Positions 20,440 through 32,779 of a DNA stretch of 64,000 bases are shown piece by piece. The notes under the pieces were generated by a model. That model was not told the DNA's origin. It searched no databases and worked only from the letters and a program-made list of their open reading frames with translations. The translations under genes and the position numbers were made by a program. Source of the stretch: Phocoena phocoena (Eukaryota > Chordata > Mammalia > Artiodactyla > Phocoenidae); the NCBI RefSeq assembly GCF_963924675.1, contig NC_089222.1, positions 138,720,281 through 138,784,280 of the forward strand, written 5' to 3'. Each line of letters starts with the position of its first letter. Position 1 is the stretch's first letter.

Positions 20440-21190
20440 AATAAAGATCCAGCCCGGTAGAATGGTGTCACCCCCCCACCCCCTGTGCTCCCTAAGTAAT
20501 AGCTATTTAGTTTTTCCTACTAGAAATGTTCTATACATATAAATGGACAACTGTATATGTAAACATTTAGTATATACACGTCTGTTACAAAGCTGTATAT
20601 TTAGTGCGATCCTGATTTTTTTTTTAGTGTGACATTGTGTGTGTGTGTGTATCTACTCTGTGTACTTAAAATCAAAAGCAAATGGGATCATGCTGAACAC
20701 ACAGTTTTGCAAATTAAGCTTCTTGATCATCTTAGAACTATTCCCATATCAGGTGGTAGAGTTTCCCTGTTTTTTTAACGGATGGGAAGTATTCCATGTT
20801 ATGGATGCAGCACAATTGAGTCAGTCTCCATTAAAAAGCATTTAAATTATTTTCTCCTATCTTTGCTATTCTTAAACAATGCTGCAGTGTACATCCTTGT
20901 ACATGTAACTTTTCTTTGAGCGTTAGCCAGAGAGTATATATTTATAAGGGAAATTGCTGGTTCACCAGGTATGTGCACATTTGAATATGTATTACCAAAT
21001 TGTCTTCCAGAAAGTAGCACCAATTCGTACTTCATCAGCAGTGTCTGAGAGTGTATAGTTTCCCAAATCTCACCAACACTGGTGTTATCAAAGTTTTAAA
21101 TCTTTGTCAATTTAATAGGTGAATAGTGAAGTCTAGTTGTTTGAATTTGCATTTCTTTATGAGTGAATTTGAGCATCTTAGTTGTACTGT
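20440..21190 (-). mobile_element. Old L1 3' region
   Basis: Antisense L1 text in order: 'gggaagtattccatgttatgg', 'aaacaatgctgcagtgtacatcc', 'gggaaattgctggttcaccagg', 'tgaatatgtattaccaaattg', 'gaatttgcatttctttatgag'. Strongly diverged; no frame survives. Confidence 0.8.
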
Positions 21191-22930
21191 AAGTCTTGTA
21201 CATTAAATAACAAAGTATTCATTCTTTGTTGTTTAGTTAAAATTGTTCTGTGATTTTCCTGTATTTATTCTGTTGAATGAAAAACTGTTTCGATAAATTG
21301 TAAATGCTTATAATTGTACCTGCTTTGATAAACTGTAAAAGGGGATTCTTGTTCCTCTTCAGCTGAGGAAACATTTGCCTGTCCTCTGTATAAGATATGT
21401 GAATTATGGCGGTAGAAACTTTGACTACAAAAGTAAATAAGGTTTGGTGACCTGTGCTGTTAGTGTTGAGATAGTTGTGTTTATACAGGCAAAATTAGAA
21501 CAGGTAAGACCATGGCTGCTAACAATTAGAGCTATTGCCATACAAAGAACTAACTAGAAGAACACGGGGAAGGCAGACAGATTGGGCACCTGAGCAGGCC
21601 TTGTGGAGGAGGAGGGATGGGAGCTTGGTCTCGGAGAATGGATGGGCTTTTTACAGTAGAACCTGGGGAAGTGACAGTCGGCTGGAAGAAGTCATATGGG
21701 CACCTGTGGTGGTGTGCCTGGAGTTTAAGAGCGTGTGTGTGTGTGTGTGTGTTATGTTGGGGGAGGGATAGGAACAATTGCAGTGAGAAATGAGAGTTAT
21801 GGGTCTTAAAAGGAATTTGAATTCGGGGCAGTTGAAGGTTTTTCAGCAGGGCGATGATGGCAGATCCATGGGTTAGGGAGATGACAGCCTAAGAAGGAAG
21901 GTTTTGAAAGGCTCATTCTAGGTGTACAGGCATGAGGAATAAGAGAGGGAAAAACAAGACAGACGGAGAGCCAAGTTTGGAACATCTTGAGTTCCTAATT
22001 ATTTAATTTTCAACAGAACAAAGTGAATATTTCCGGATTCAAATAGCAACGTGACCCAGGTTTTGGAGATAGAGAGGAGAGAATTCAGCTTTGGTGGCAG
22101 TATAGTAAAGGTCATGACGAGTTGAATGACTGGCGCATGGGACAGTTGAGAATATTTCCTAGTAAGGTCCTGAAGGAACTGTGGAAGAACAGAAGATAGA
22201 ATTATTATTGTAGCTCGAACCTTCCATTAGTGACAGGTGGAAGTAATTTGTAGCACCATTAAAAATGAGCTAAAAAATGGGGCAGTGGGAGAAGGCAGTG
22301 TTAGAAGCTGTGATTCTGGAAAGGAACAGGTTGTATCATAGTTCACGGTTTGAAAAGTATAGAGTAGTTAAACATGTGAGAGTTTAATTTATTCTGAGTG
22401 TCTTAGTATTTTCCTGAAAAATACCATATTTATTCTGTTTATTTTCACATATGTCGTTATTGGGAGACCAATCATCTAAAAAGCATTTATCTTGTGAGGC
22501 AGATAGAGCTATTTATTGAGTACCTACTAGTGCCAAACATGGCACTAGGACCTGGGAATCAATGCTGAAATAAAGCCCTCGCCGTGTGTGCCATCACGGA
22601 AGTTAGTTGTAGCGGGGGATCTTCAATAGCCTGCTCCTAATCCAGAGTAGGCTTAAGGACTCAGTCTAGAGTATACATGAATTTTCATTAAAGGGAACAC
22701 AGTCTGTGAAATTGAGTAATGTTTGATGTTGCTTTTGAAGGTCAAAATTTTTGTCTCCTTTTAAGAGTCCATTTGACAGTTGATTTTAGGTTAAAGTTCA
22801 TTTGGATATAAGTAGGATTGCTGTCTTTTAAGACAGATACTGTCTGCTGAAAAATTTGTTCTGATTTGATCGTTTCTCCTTGAAAAAGAACAGCTGTCAT
22901 CACAGTGGTGTGTTTTACTTCACCTTTACA
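21190..22930. other. Intron sequence, mostly unassigned, with a GT microsatellite
   Basis: Contains (GT)10 at 21733-21752. The purine-rich part at 21,800-22,200 ('cagcagggcgatgatggcag') looks like an ancient interspersed repeat but could not be named. About 22,490-22,620 reads like an old MIR/L2-type remnant. No exon with paired splice signals was convincing. Confidence 0.4.
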
Positions 22931-22949
22931 TCAAACACACTTTTATTTA

Positions 22950-23092
22950 TTTATTTATTTTTAAATTTATGGCTGTGTTGCATTCTTCGTTTCTGAGCGA
23001 GGGCTTTCTGTAGTTGCGGCGAGTGGGGGCCACTGTTCATCGCGGTGCGCGGGCCTCTCACTGTCGCGGCCTCTCTTGTTGCGGAGCACAAG
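22950..23092 (-). mobile_element. 5'-truncated CHR-type SINE
   Basis: Only the tail-proximal part is present: 'atggctgtgttgcattcttcg' to 'ctctcttgttgcggagcaca'. The tRNA-like head is missing. Flanking 'caaacacac/caaacacat' at about 22,932 and 23,094 look like a duplication, so truncation happened at insertion, not by later deletion. Confidence 0.8.
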
Positions 23093-23609
23093 CCAAACAC
23101 ATTTATTTTTGAGAGACATTACTGTGGTACAAAAGACTGTTTCATTAAAGTTTTCCAAAAGAGCAATGGTGAGAAAATTATTAGGATCTCAACATATTTT
23201 GCAATCTAATTTCAATTTTTGAATTTCCCTATAGTGGTTCTGTGGTACAGTTCAAAATGTCAGTAATGCTAGGTAAATTTACCTAAGAATTGGCCTGAAG
23301 GCCCACAGCTACTCAGCAGTACTGGAGTCAGCTACGCAAAGGGAAGAAATTGAAGACAGAAGTCTTAGGATTCATGGGAGATGTTTGGAAGAAGGCTGTT
23401 TGCTGAATAAGATAAAGATACAGACATCTGAAGTAAAGGATGTGGGCATATAGGGAAGGTCAAGGAATAAAATTCAATAGAATGGATAGAAATGGAGGAG
23501 AGATTTGAACAAATGGATGAACAAGAATTCTCAGTTCTTAAAAACAAAAACCCTCTTTAATGATTTATTGTGACTTCTAGGGGAAAGACTAGACTAGTCA
23601 TAGGACCCC

Positions 23610-23985
23610 CTACCTGGATGATCTGGCTCCAGCTGACTTAAGCCGTCCTGCCTCTCATGTCTTTGCATGTCTGCTTCCTGGGCCAGCCATCATCCCTCCT
23701 TTGTTTTAGTTAACTTCTTTTCCTCCTTCATTTTCAGTTCAGGTATTAGTTTGTCAGGGAAAGCAGACCCCTGTCCTAGTCACCTCTTCTTTTTTAATAT
23801 CTCATGTCTCCCTGTACTTTTCTTTCACAGTGCTTATCACAGTTGGTAATTTTTTTAGTGCTTGTTTTATTAATACTCTCCAGAGAGCAGGCGCAGTGGT
23901 GTCTTGCTTCCCCTTGCATTCTAAGAGATTGGCAAGTGTTTGTTGGTGAGTACCGAATAAACATTTGTTGAATGAATCAGTGAAC
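23610..23985 (+). mobile_element. L2 LINE 3' end
   Basis: 'atgatctggctccagctgac', 'cctgtactttt...cagtgcttatcacag', 'ccagagagcaggcgcagtggtg' and the terminal 'gaataaacatttgttgaatgaa' give the sense L2 3' end in full order. Confidence 0.85.
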
Positions 23986-24497
23986 TACGTTTTGGTCTTT
24001 ACTAGTTGGTCTCAAGGACCAAATGATTACATACGGGGAATGTACATTTGGAGTAAGAGTTGGACAGGGAATATGGGAGCCTTGAAGAAGAAGAAGAAAG
24101 GTGAATCCTGTCTTTTTAAAAATAAGCTTGGAAAACTATGTAGCCAGTAAAAAGACAAAGTTATTTACTCATGGATTAATTTAATCAGTGCATATTGAAA
24201 TACCTACTAGTTGTTAGAAGTTCAGTGTTGGTATTACGGAGTTGACAGATTGTGCCTTCTCTATTAAAGGAGTACATAATTTTACTAGTTTATTGAAATA
24301 GATACAGTTTTTAGTTTCATTTGGAATGGTTTTAAATTGTGGAGGGAATCAGGCTGGATGTTCTTTATGATTCTTAGCCAACAAAGTGAGGTTCATTCAG
24401 CAATTATATCTGGAATGTCAATCCAGCATTTGCAGTAGCTCTCAGGTTCACATTTAAAATAAGCTCTAGCTTTGGCGTCATTTAAAAAGTGATAGAA

Positions 24498-24797
24498 GGG
24501 ACTTCCCTGGTGGTGCAGTGGTTAAGAATCCACCTGCCAGTGCAGGGAACATGGGTTCGATCCTTGATCCGGGAAGGTCCCATGTGCCGCAGAGCACCTA
24601 AGCCTGTGCGCTGCAACTACTGAGCCTGCGCTCTAGAGCCTGCGAGCCACAACTGCTGAGCCCACGTGCCGCAACTACTGAGGCTGCATGCTCCACAACA
24701 AGAGAAGCCGCCGCAGTGCGCCTCAATGAAGAGGAGCCCCCGCTCGCCACAAGTAGAGAAAGCCCTTGCACAGCAACGAAGACCCAACGCAGCCAAA
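24498..24797 (+). mobile_element. CHR-type SINE, long older subfamily, full length
   Basis: Begins 'gggacttccctggtggtgcag' and ends 'gacccaacgcagcc' plus poly(A). A perfect 14-bp duplication, AAAAAGTGATAGAA, lies at 24484-24497 and 24798-24811. One of only two CHR SINEs in sense with the host gene. Confidence 0.95.
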
Positions 24798-25494
24798 AAA
24801 AAGTGATAGAAAAGTGAAGAAAGTGGTTTGGATGCGTTTTGGCTTTGCTTTTTCTTCACATTTGGACAATAGAACAGGAAGAATGATTGAGGGAAAGTTC
24901 GTTGTACGGATGGATTTTCAAAAGAATTGAGTCTTGTAGTTAGAAAATTACTGAAGCTTTTGATCTTGTCAGGTGAATGATCTTTTTAAAGGCTTTAGGG
25001 ACTTGTTTTAAAGTAGTTCTGAAACCTTTCTCGGGGACTAGTTTCTGTAGTAAATATTTAGAAAAGCAAATATTCAGATTTTATTTTTTGTCTCTTTGCC
25101 TGGCCCCTTGCCAGGCCCTTGGGACGTAGTTGTGAGTTAGATGGACATACATGGTCCCATTCATGGTCATGAAGCTCTTCAGTATGGTTAGAGTTCACTG
25201 TAGAGAACTCTAAAGGAAACATGGCTTGATGCTTCCATCATCCAGCTATCCATTTGTCCATCTATTTATGTATTCCTTGAACTTAGTTCTGGTGGCAACA
25301 TGTTAGACTATATTGTTGCTTCATTTCTGATAACAAAGGGGCTAAGGGGGATAACATTTATAATACCAATGTAAAGTAGAAACTTGGATCTTCAGCTTGT
25401 TGGCATTGGCAGATTTTTTTTAAAAAAAGATGTTCATGTAAATCAGTGAGTTTCTCTTATTAAAAAATAAACTAATAATGGTAACATTATTAAA

Positions 25495-25690
25495 TAATGC
25501 TAGTGTTGATTGCCTGCTATGGGGCAGACTCTACATATTCATTATTAGTTTTTTAAATACTATCAGCAGCCCTAGAAGGTGGTGGATAGTATCTGTTTCT
25601 AAGTTAGAAAACTGAGATGCAGGGAAGTAAATTTGCTTCAGGTTAATCATAGTAGATTGCTTATGCTGCTTCCAGGTAATAAGAAACCCA
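25495..25690 (-). repeat. MIR SINE
   Basis: Antisense MIR pieces: 'attgcctgctatggggcagac', 'tagaaggtggtggatagtatc', 'ttagaaaactgagatgcagggaagt'. Confidence 0.7.
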
Positions 25691-26490
25691 GTGAACAGTT
25701 ACGGGCCCTGAAGTTAAACATTCAGAAAGAAAAGAAAAAGGAGCCTAGAGCTTCTATAACCCATTAATTGAAGAAATAGATAAAAGTTCTGGTATGCTGG
25801 GATTGACGCTTTGTGCTACTGGTTCATTAGTCTTTCAGATAATTAACCAGAACATCTAATCGCTTTCTATGTTTGGGGAATTCTTTACCTTAAGAATCTT
25901 GGTGGGAGGTAGACGTCTTCCATTACGAAAGCCAGTTGCTCACTTTCTCTGCATTTTTTGGGGGTTAGGATGCAATCATATGACCTGGGACCTCCATTCC
26001 ACTACCTCAGAAGCCAGTGATTTGCAGAAGCAGGCACTTTGCAGAGTCTGTGTTCTGCAGTGCAAGGGGGATGGCAGCTGCGGCTCTTCTGGAGGCAGTC
26101 AGTGACAGATCCAGTTGTAGCATTTAGTTCCGGGGTCAGTGGTATCTCTACAAATCACAGGGACCGAATCCTGTGTTGTCTCCACCGGACCAGATCTGTG
26201 GTTTGAATTTTCGGTGTTCTTGGTTATGTAGCCTTCCAGCCTGGCCCTCCTGGGGTTTTCTGTGAGTTGCCTAATACACTTTAATAACTTCCTTTACAGT
26301 TTCAACAAAGCTAGAGTTAGTTTCTTTTGTTTGCAACCAAGAACCTTTACTCAGATGATACTAATTATGACAATAGACAATTCTAAGGAACTCTGTGGTC
26401 AGGGTTACCTGTATCTAGATTAGAATTTACTAAGTAGAAGAGTTCACAATATATATTAAGTGAAATACTTGTAAAACAACTTTGCTTATT
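25690..26490. other. Intron sequence, no gene seen
   Basis: A GC-richer patch at 25,860-26,260 is open for 78 codons on the + strand but has no recognisable similarity and no clean splice sites around it. Confidence 0.4.
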
Positions 26491-26759
26491 GATTTAATGA
26501 ATTTGTTGAATTTGAGTGCCTGTTCCAGTCCAGGATATGTTCTAGGTGTTGGAGATACAGAAGTGACAATGTAGGTAAGATCCCGGTACTAACAGAGCTT
26601 ACGTTCTATTGTGAAATGTAGAATAAGCAAGAAAGCAAATAACATAATTGACCAAGAGTGATACATATCATGATAAAAATAAAGACAGGATAATGTGATA
26701 GTGATGTGTGTGTGTATGTTTAGGAGTTGTATCTTATAAAACATTTACTTTAAAATTGT

Positions 26760-28110
26760 TGTCGGGAGTCATGACTTCTGTTTTTGACTATGGGGCAGTA
26801 ATGTTCTGAATTTACCCTCCAGCTAGGAAACTGGACAAAATACATGGAACAACTGTTTTTAGATATTAAACAATAGGCAGTGCAGAACCACGATCCCTAA
26901 CAGACGGGAAACAAACGAGGAGGTCCTGTGATGGTGCACCTTTCTGCCTGGAGGCAGATCTCAGTGCAGGGAAGGAGATCCCCCAAAAAGCCAGTGAGTT
27001 GAGGAAAGAAAGATTGGAGTTGGGGGAGGCCAAAATGGTTCTGATTTGAGGAGCAGAGTTCTGGAAAGAAGGGAGTTATGCAGAGAAAGAGTTCCATAAA
27101 TCTTCTTAGTGGTCCCCTTAAATGTTGACTGAATGCCAATCTGTGGTGCATGTGTAGGGTACAGTTTTATGAAGGAAACATTTCTGGGGAAGGAATCCAT
27201 TGGGAAGCTGTAAGCAGAACAATTTTCTGAGCTCACCCAGGGCTGGAAAATATTTGAGTACTTGATAGCCAAAGTAGAAAGATCTCATTATATGCTGTGT
27301 TGGTTGAGAATCCAAAAGGGTCATGTCTTAATGGGGCTAAACTAGTCCTAGAATAAAGGTTACTCTAGATCCGTTTGAAAAAAATCTTAGAAACAAGCCT
27401 TAAAAGGGGCAAACTACCATTGACCCTTGAACAACATGGTTTGAACTGTGCAGGGCCACTTAATACGTGGGTCTTTTTCAGTACTGCAGTACTACATGAT
27501 TTGCGGTTGGCTGAATCCATGGATGCAGAACTGCAGATATGGATGACTGGCTGTGAATTTATACTTGGAGATTTGACTGTGTGGGGCGGTCAGCAGCTCT
27601 AACCCCTCTGTTGTTCAAGGGTCACCTGTGATTTGAAAGTAATGTAATTGCGAGTCATTGCAAAGGCCAATACTCTTTAAAGAAACGTAAAGAAACCCAA
27701 CACTCAACAGTGTAAAATGTCCAGCATCCAATCAAAAATTACTAGATGTGTGAAGATGTAGGTTAATGTGACTTACGATTAGGATATCAGTAAATTGAAA
27801 CCAACCTAGAACTGACATGTTAGAATTAACAGGCAAGGACATGAAAGCAGTTACTGTATTCCATATGTTCAAAAAGTTAGAAATTATGAAAGGTATAAAA
27901 AGATCCAAATAAAACTTTCAGAGGTGAAAACTAATGTGTGGAATGAAAAATATACAGGGTGGCATTAATGGCAGATTAGACATGGCAGAAGAGAAGATTA
28001 GTGAGCTTGAAGACAGAAGAGAAAACTCAGGAGAAACAGAAATGATAGAGACAATGGAATTAGCAGACAAGGTTATTAAAAAACGGCTACAATAAAATGC
28101 AGGGTCAAAT
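26760..28110 (+). mobile_element. Old L1 5'/ORF1 region, interrupted
   Basis: 'aaactggacaaaatacatgg', 'aggcagtgcagaaccacgatc', 'aagcagttactgtattccatatg' and 'cagattagacatggcagaag' with 'agattagtgagcttgaagacag' follow the order of an old mammalian L1 5' region in sense. Stops and indels are common. A MER2-like transposon interrupts it at 27417-27628. Confidence 0.7.
27417..27628 (+). mobile_element. MER2/Tigger-like DNA transposon with internal deletion
   Basis: Terminal inverted repeats are visible: 'tgacccttgaacaaca' at 27421-27436 and its complement 'tgttgttcaagggtca' at about 27609-27623. The left part ('tttgaactgtgcagggccactt') and right part fit the MER2 group of pogo-like elements, but about 130 bp of the usual middle is missing. 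It has no transposase. Confidence 0.8.
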
Positions 28111-28111
28111 G

Positions 28112-28190
28112 TCAGATCACTGTGTTGTACATCTAAAACTAATATTTTATGTCAAATGTATCTCAATAAAAAATACAAATAAAACACAGA
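28112..28190 (+). mobile_element. L1 3'-end-like fragment
   Basis: 'gatcactgtgttgtacatct', 'aaaactaatattttatgtc' and 'tctcaataaaaaata' are the sense version of the L1 3' end found inverted at 10.2, 32.2 and 57.8 kb, but more diverged. Confidence 0.65.
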
Positions 28191-28319
28191 GTCAGATTGT
28201 GGTTAATGTTGACATCTTGGTACATGAGTTTTGCTTAAAAAGAGCAATTGTGACTGCTACCTGAAGTTGGCTTGATGTGTAGTTTAGAGTAGTTGCAAAT
28301 CATTATTTCAGCAAAGCAC

Positions 28320-28885
28320 CAGGATATGGCGGAAGAACTTTATTGTGTAACAGGGTGTTATTTCTTGATATGTAACAATATTACCATAAAGTTAGAAACT
28401 TAAAAACAGGTACACTTATGGCCTCACAGTTTCTGTAGGTTAGATGTCTGAGCAGAGCTTAGCTTAGCTGGGTCTCAGAGGGCTCTGGTCAAGTTATTGA
28501 TGGGGCTTTGGTCTCATCTAAGGTGTAACTGGGGAAGGTCTCCCCTAAGCTCATGATTGTTGGTAGAATTCGGTACCGTGTGCAGTGTTGGATTGAGGGT
28601 CTCAGTTTCTTGCTACCTATTGGCAGACATCTGCCCTCAGTTCATTGCTGTGTGGTCCTTTCCAGCATGGCCACTACTTTCTCAAAGACAGTGAAGGAGC
28701 AAGTCTACGCACTAGACAGATATACAGTCTCATGTATCATAACCGCAGAAGTGACATCCCATCATATTTCCTGTATTCTCTTGGTTAAAAGCAAGTCATA
28801 GGTCTTGGTTCAAGGGAAGGGTCTGTGGAAGGGCATGAACAGCAGGAGGCTGTGTCGTGGGAGCCATCTTAGAGTCTGTCCATTA
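28320..28885 (-). mobile_element. Ancient MaLR-like LTR remnant
   Basis: 'tatggcctcacagtttctgtaggttag', 'ctgggtctcagagggctctgg', 'ggagccatcttagagtctgtccatta' follow the layout of inverted MaLR-type LTRs, though divergence is high. Confidence 0.5.
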
Positions 28886-28964
28886 CAGACAGTAGAGTAT
28901 AGTGGTAAAGAAGTGCTGTACATTTGATTGGATGCTGTACATTTTTGTACATTCCCTGGAGTCT

Positions 28965-29112
28965 GATCTAGATATCTGGCTTTGAATCCTAGCCCTGCCT
29001 TTTCCCAGCCATGAAAACTTCTCTGAGCCTCAGTTTCCCTGTGGGGATAATATATGTCTACTGTTCATAGCATTGTGAAGAGTAATAGAATGCTTGTAAA
29101 GCACTTAGGACT
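28965..29112 (+). repeat. MIR SINE
   Basis: 'tggctttgaatcctagccctgcc', 'ctctgagcctcagtttccctgt', 'gtaaagcacttagga' are sense MIR landmarks. Confidence 0.8.
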
Positions 29113-29425
29113 CCATCCTGCTAACTCCTAGTCATCTTCCCCATCTCAGTTTAGATGTCTGTGTTCAGGGAAACCTTCCCTGAGTCCTTCCAGTCTAGGT
29201 TAGGTTTCACAACACCTTGAACTTTTCCTTACCACTCCACCTGAATTTTATACCAGTTAGGTTTATTTATTTTTGTATCTGTTTTCTTTAGACTGAGCTG
29301 CTTAAGAGCAGGAGTTGCATCTGCTTTGTTCACTGCTGTCTCTTCAGGGCCTAGCATAGAATCATAGAAGGGCCTGTTGTATAGAAAACTCCATAAATGC
29401 TGAATAATTGAAAGAATGAGGTTAA
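29112..29425 (+). mobile_element. L2 LINE 3' end
   Basis: 'ggaaaccttccctgagtcc', 'gactgagctgcttaagagcagg', 'tcttcagggcctagcatag' and 'ccataaatgctgaataattga' follow the sense L2 3' end. Confidence 0.8.
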
Positions 29426-29616
29426 ACTGCATGCAGTTTCTTTGAAATGGCATTTTTAGTGTTACCATACTGTGTTTTTTCCAAGTACTGGAGCAGTTAG
29501 TCTAAAAGATACTCCCTCTGTTTCTAGGATGGTCCGGATCTAGCATGGGAGACTGAGGCATAATAGTCTTAGAACTGTGATTAGAGACGTTTGCAGAGTG
29601 GATGCTAAAAAGTGGT

Positions 29617-29641
29617 AAAAAAAAAAAAAAAAAAAAAAAAA
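29617..29641 (+). repeat. Poly(A) tract
   Basis: About 25 A residues without a recognisable SINE or processed gene copy upstream; the preceding 100 bp contain no coding similarity I can see. It may be the tail of a very truncated insertion. Confidence 0.8.
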
Positions 29642-30092
29642 GAGGCTGACAGTATTGAGGATACAGTAGTAAAAATCAGTCCTATTGGATTAGAAGTAGG
29701 GTACACAGTAGAGAGTTTCTCTTGCAGTAAATGTGCTCTGCAGATCACTCCATGGTGTGGTATGAAGGAAATAAGCTTGGAGCAAATTACCTTCTTGGAG
29801 ATTCACAGTACACATTAGCATATTATAGGAAACCTGTTAACATAGTAAGGGCAATCTTTATTAAGCTTGCTCTGAATACTTTATAAACACACATCACAAC
29901 CTAGTAAGGTATTATTTTCAAATAACTGATGATAAAAATTAGGTTTAGAGGTGAAGTAATTTTCCCTAGTGGTTGGTGAGATAGGATTCAAACCAGGTTC
30001 AGCCCTCACTCTTAGTTATTATTTGTATTGCTTCTGTGGAATATGTTTTAGCAAATATTAATTTCATGAAAGCAGGAATCTTGTACCTTTTT

Positions 30093-30429
30093 GAAAAAAA
30101 TTATTTTTTGGCTGCATTGGTCTTTGTTGCTGCGCACGGGCTTTCTCTAGTTGTGGCGAGCAGGGGCTACTCTTCCTTGCAGTGCACGGGCTTCTCTTTG
30201 TTGTGGTTTCTCTTGTTGCGGAGCACGGGCTTTAGGCGTGCGGGCTTCAGTAGTTGTGGCACGTGGGCTCAGTAGTTGTGGCTCTCAGGCTCTAGAGTGC
30301 AGGCTCAGTAGTTGTGGCGCATGGGCTTAGTTGCTCTGCGGCACGTGGGATCTTCGCGGAACAGAGATTGAACCCGTGTCCCCTGCATTGGCAGGCGGAT
30401 TGTTAACCACTGCACCACCAGGGAAGTCT
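30093..30429 (-). mobile_element. CHR-type SINE, long older subfamily
   Basis: Body from 'ggctgcattggtctttgttg' to the inverted head 'ccaccagggaagtct', with repeated 'cagtagttgtggc' units. Imperfect flanks 'gaatcttgtacctttt' and 'gaaccttgtacatttt' are the aged duplication. Confidence 0.9.
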
Positions 30430-31199
30430 GAGAACCTTGTACATTTTGTTCGTCATGTATCTAGGGCTAGAATCTTGCTTATCCCTTAATGCATGGCTGA
30501 ATGAAGGGTTTCTGGTATTATTTTAAACTGTATCGGCTTCACAAGTTGAATTCCATGTAAAACTTGAAGAGAGTTTTGTAGATAGCAGCTAGTATAATCC
30601 AATCAGTGGATTACAACAGAAAGTAATTTTGTGTTTTCACTTTGCAGTGATTGAGTAGTTATGTCCCTAAAGAAGAAACATCTATGTAGTCTCTGACTCC
30701 TTGTAACTTCCTCTCAGTTACTTTTGAATTTACTCTATTACCCAGCTCTCTTGAGTTTTGTTTCTGAAATAGTCTTCAATTAAGTTCTTTCTTTACATTA
30801 TTGTTAATGACCTCTACAGATCAGATCTTTAGTTTCTTTTTGCTTACTGCAATAATTTTTTTAAGAATTACTTTTTAGTTTTAATATGCATATAATCAAA
30901 ATTGAATACTACCGAACGGCTTGTGATGAAAACAGCCTGTCCCCAGGCACCCCCTTCATTACTCCAGCCGTGCTCCGTAGAGCAGTGCTTCCCGAACTTT
31001 TCCACCTCAGGTTCTGTGTGGACAAAATAGAAGAGGCTGTTTGGGTGTCCTGAGGTCTTTAGGGGATCTTGGCACTTCTGGAACATTAGTGGCACTGTGT
31101 GCCATGCACACTAGCTGGCAAGCTCTGCCCCGTAGGTAGTCACTTTTTCCTCAACTCTTAACTGTTTCTTCTGCTGTTTATCTATTTCTAAATAATTTG

Positions 31200-31670
31200 C
31201 TTATCAGTTAGGATGCTTTTGGATGGTAGTACTGAGACCATGACCCAAACTGGCTTCAGTGTAAATCCCAGTCGGAAGTCCAGAGGTAGGGTGGGCTCTA
31301 GGGCTAATTGATTTTGTGGCACAATAATGTCTTCAGGGCCCCAGTGTTCTGTCTCCCCCTTTAGTCATTGGCCGGCTACATCCTCAGATTAATAAGATGG
31401 CTGCAGCAGTTTCAGGAGTTGTACCCAGATCCAGCAGTGTCCAGAGAAAGAAAATTCTTTTTCTTGTAGCTGTATAAGAATATGGAAACTTTGCCTAGAA
31501 ACTCCGGCAGACTTACCTCCTGGGTTGTATGCCTGTTTCTGAAAGACTCACTAGGAAGGGAAATGGAATTACATTTAGACCAATTAAGCACACGCCTGGA
31601 ACTGAGCGCTTCCCCTGAGAACATGCCTAAAGGGATGGGTGTGCAAAGCGGTTCTGGACAAAATTAGCTT
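31200..31670. other. Probable ancient repeat remnant, unnamed
   Basis: 'gcttatcagttaggatgctttt', 'ccgaagtccagagg...' type text and the 'ttggccagaact/tcattggccggctac' theme resemble the family at 18.0 and 41.8 kb, but alignment by eye is weak. Confidence 0.35.
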
Positions 31671-32176
31671 CTGTTAGAAAGGAAGAAGGGGAGAGTGGAG
31701 GCTGGGTAGGTAACTCTGACCCTAATTTGGTATTTGACTTAAAATTTAAGATATTATCTATTTACTTTCTGTTAAGGTAGATGAATATTTAACTTTAAAC
31801 CACCTGTTTTACACTTCTTCTCCCATCTGTTCATTATAGTTTTATATATATATATTTTTTCTTTAAATGTGTTATGTTTAATGATGATTATGTAAGTCTT
31901 GTTCACCATGGAGGAAAATTGTATACTTTGATTACATTTCCCTCCTTGTATAATTTTGTTTTTCCTGTTTTGTTTTCCTCGTATAATTCTGTTGTGTTTT
32001 GTTTTCTAGGTACTAGTGACTGAGTTTTCCTGTACCTTCTAATAGCCTCTCCATATAGTTTTGCACAAATATCAGATAATTAGTTGTCCCATTCCTCATT
32101 CTCACTCACCCCCACCCCCTCCCTTAAGAATGTTCTTAAGGGGCCCTCCATCAAACTATTCCTGTATGGAATTCTT

Positions 32177-32362
32177 TTTTTTTTTTTTTTTAATTTTTAT
32201 TGGAGTATAGTTGAGTTACAATGTTGTGTTAGTTTCTGCTGTACAGCAAAGTGAATCAGTTATACATATACACACATCTACTCTTTTAGATTCTTTTCCC
32301 ATGTAGGTCATTACAGAGTATTGAGAAAAGTTCCCTGTGCTATACAGTTGGTCCTTATTAGT
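32177..32362 (-). mobile_element. Lineage-specific L1 3'-end insertion
   Basis: Poly(T) followed by 'attggagtatagttgagttac' and ending at 'ggtccttattagt'. A perfect 15-bp duplication, CTGTATGGAATTCTT, is at 32162-32176 and 32363-32377, so this is a complete, 5'-truncated retrotransposition event. Confidence 0.93.
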
Positions 32363-32779
32363 CTGTATGGAATTCTTGCTCTCTAGGTCTAATAGGGTTC
32401 CTTTGCGTATTTCCAACAGGTTTGGGTCTCCTGTTTCCTAGTTCTCTGACCTTTATCTTTCCTGCCTTTATCTTTCTTTTTGCCAGAGCACAACTTTCAG
32501 TACTTCCTGAGAAAGGGTGCAAGAGAGGTTAATTTTTGAGACATCATCTGAAAATATCTTTAATCTGCTTTCTCTCACAGGTAAAAGTTTTGACTGGGTA
32601 CAGAATTGCAGTTGGACTATAATTTTTACTGAGAACTCTGAATGGATTGCTTCATGGTTTTTTAGCTTCTATAGCAGATATAATTTGTATTCTGGGTTCC
32701 ATTGGAAAAGTTAGAGAACATAATGCACTCCCATGTATCTATCACCCAACTTCAACGTTGATCAACTCATGGCCGCTTT

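Noticed and set aside
29617..29641. Poly(A) as the tail of a processed pseudogene
   Set aside because: No coding similarity or duplication pair was found in the preceding bases.
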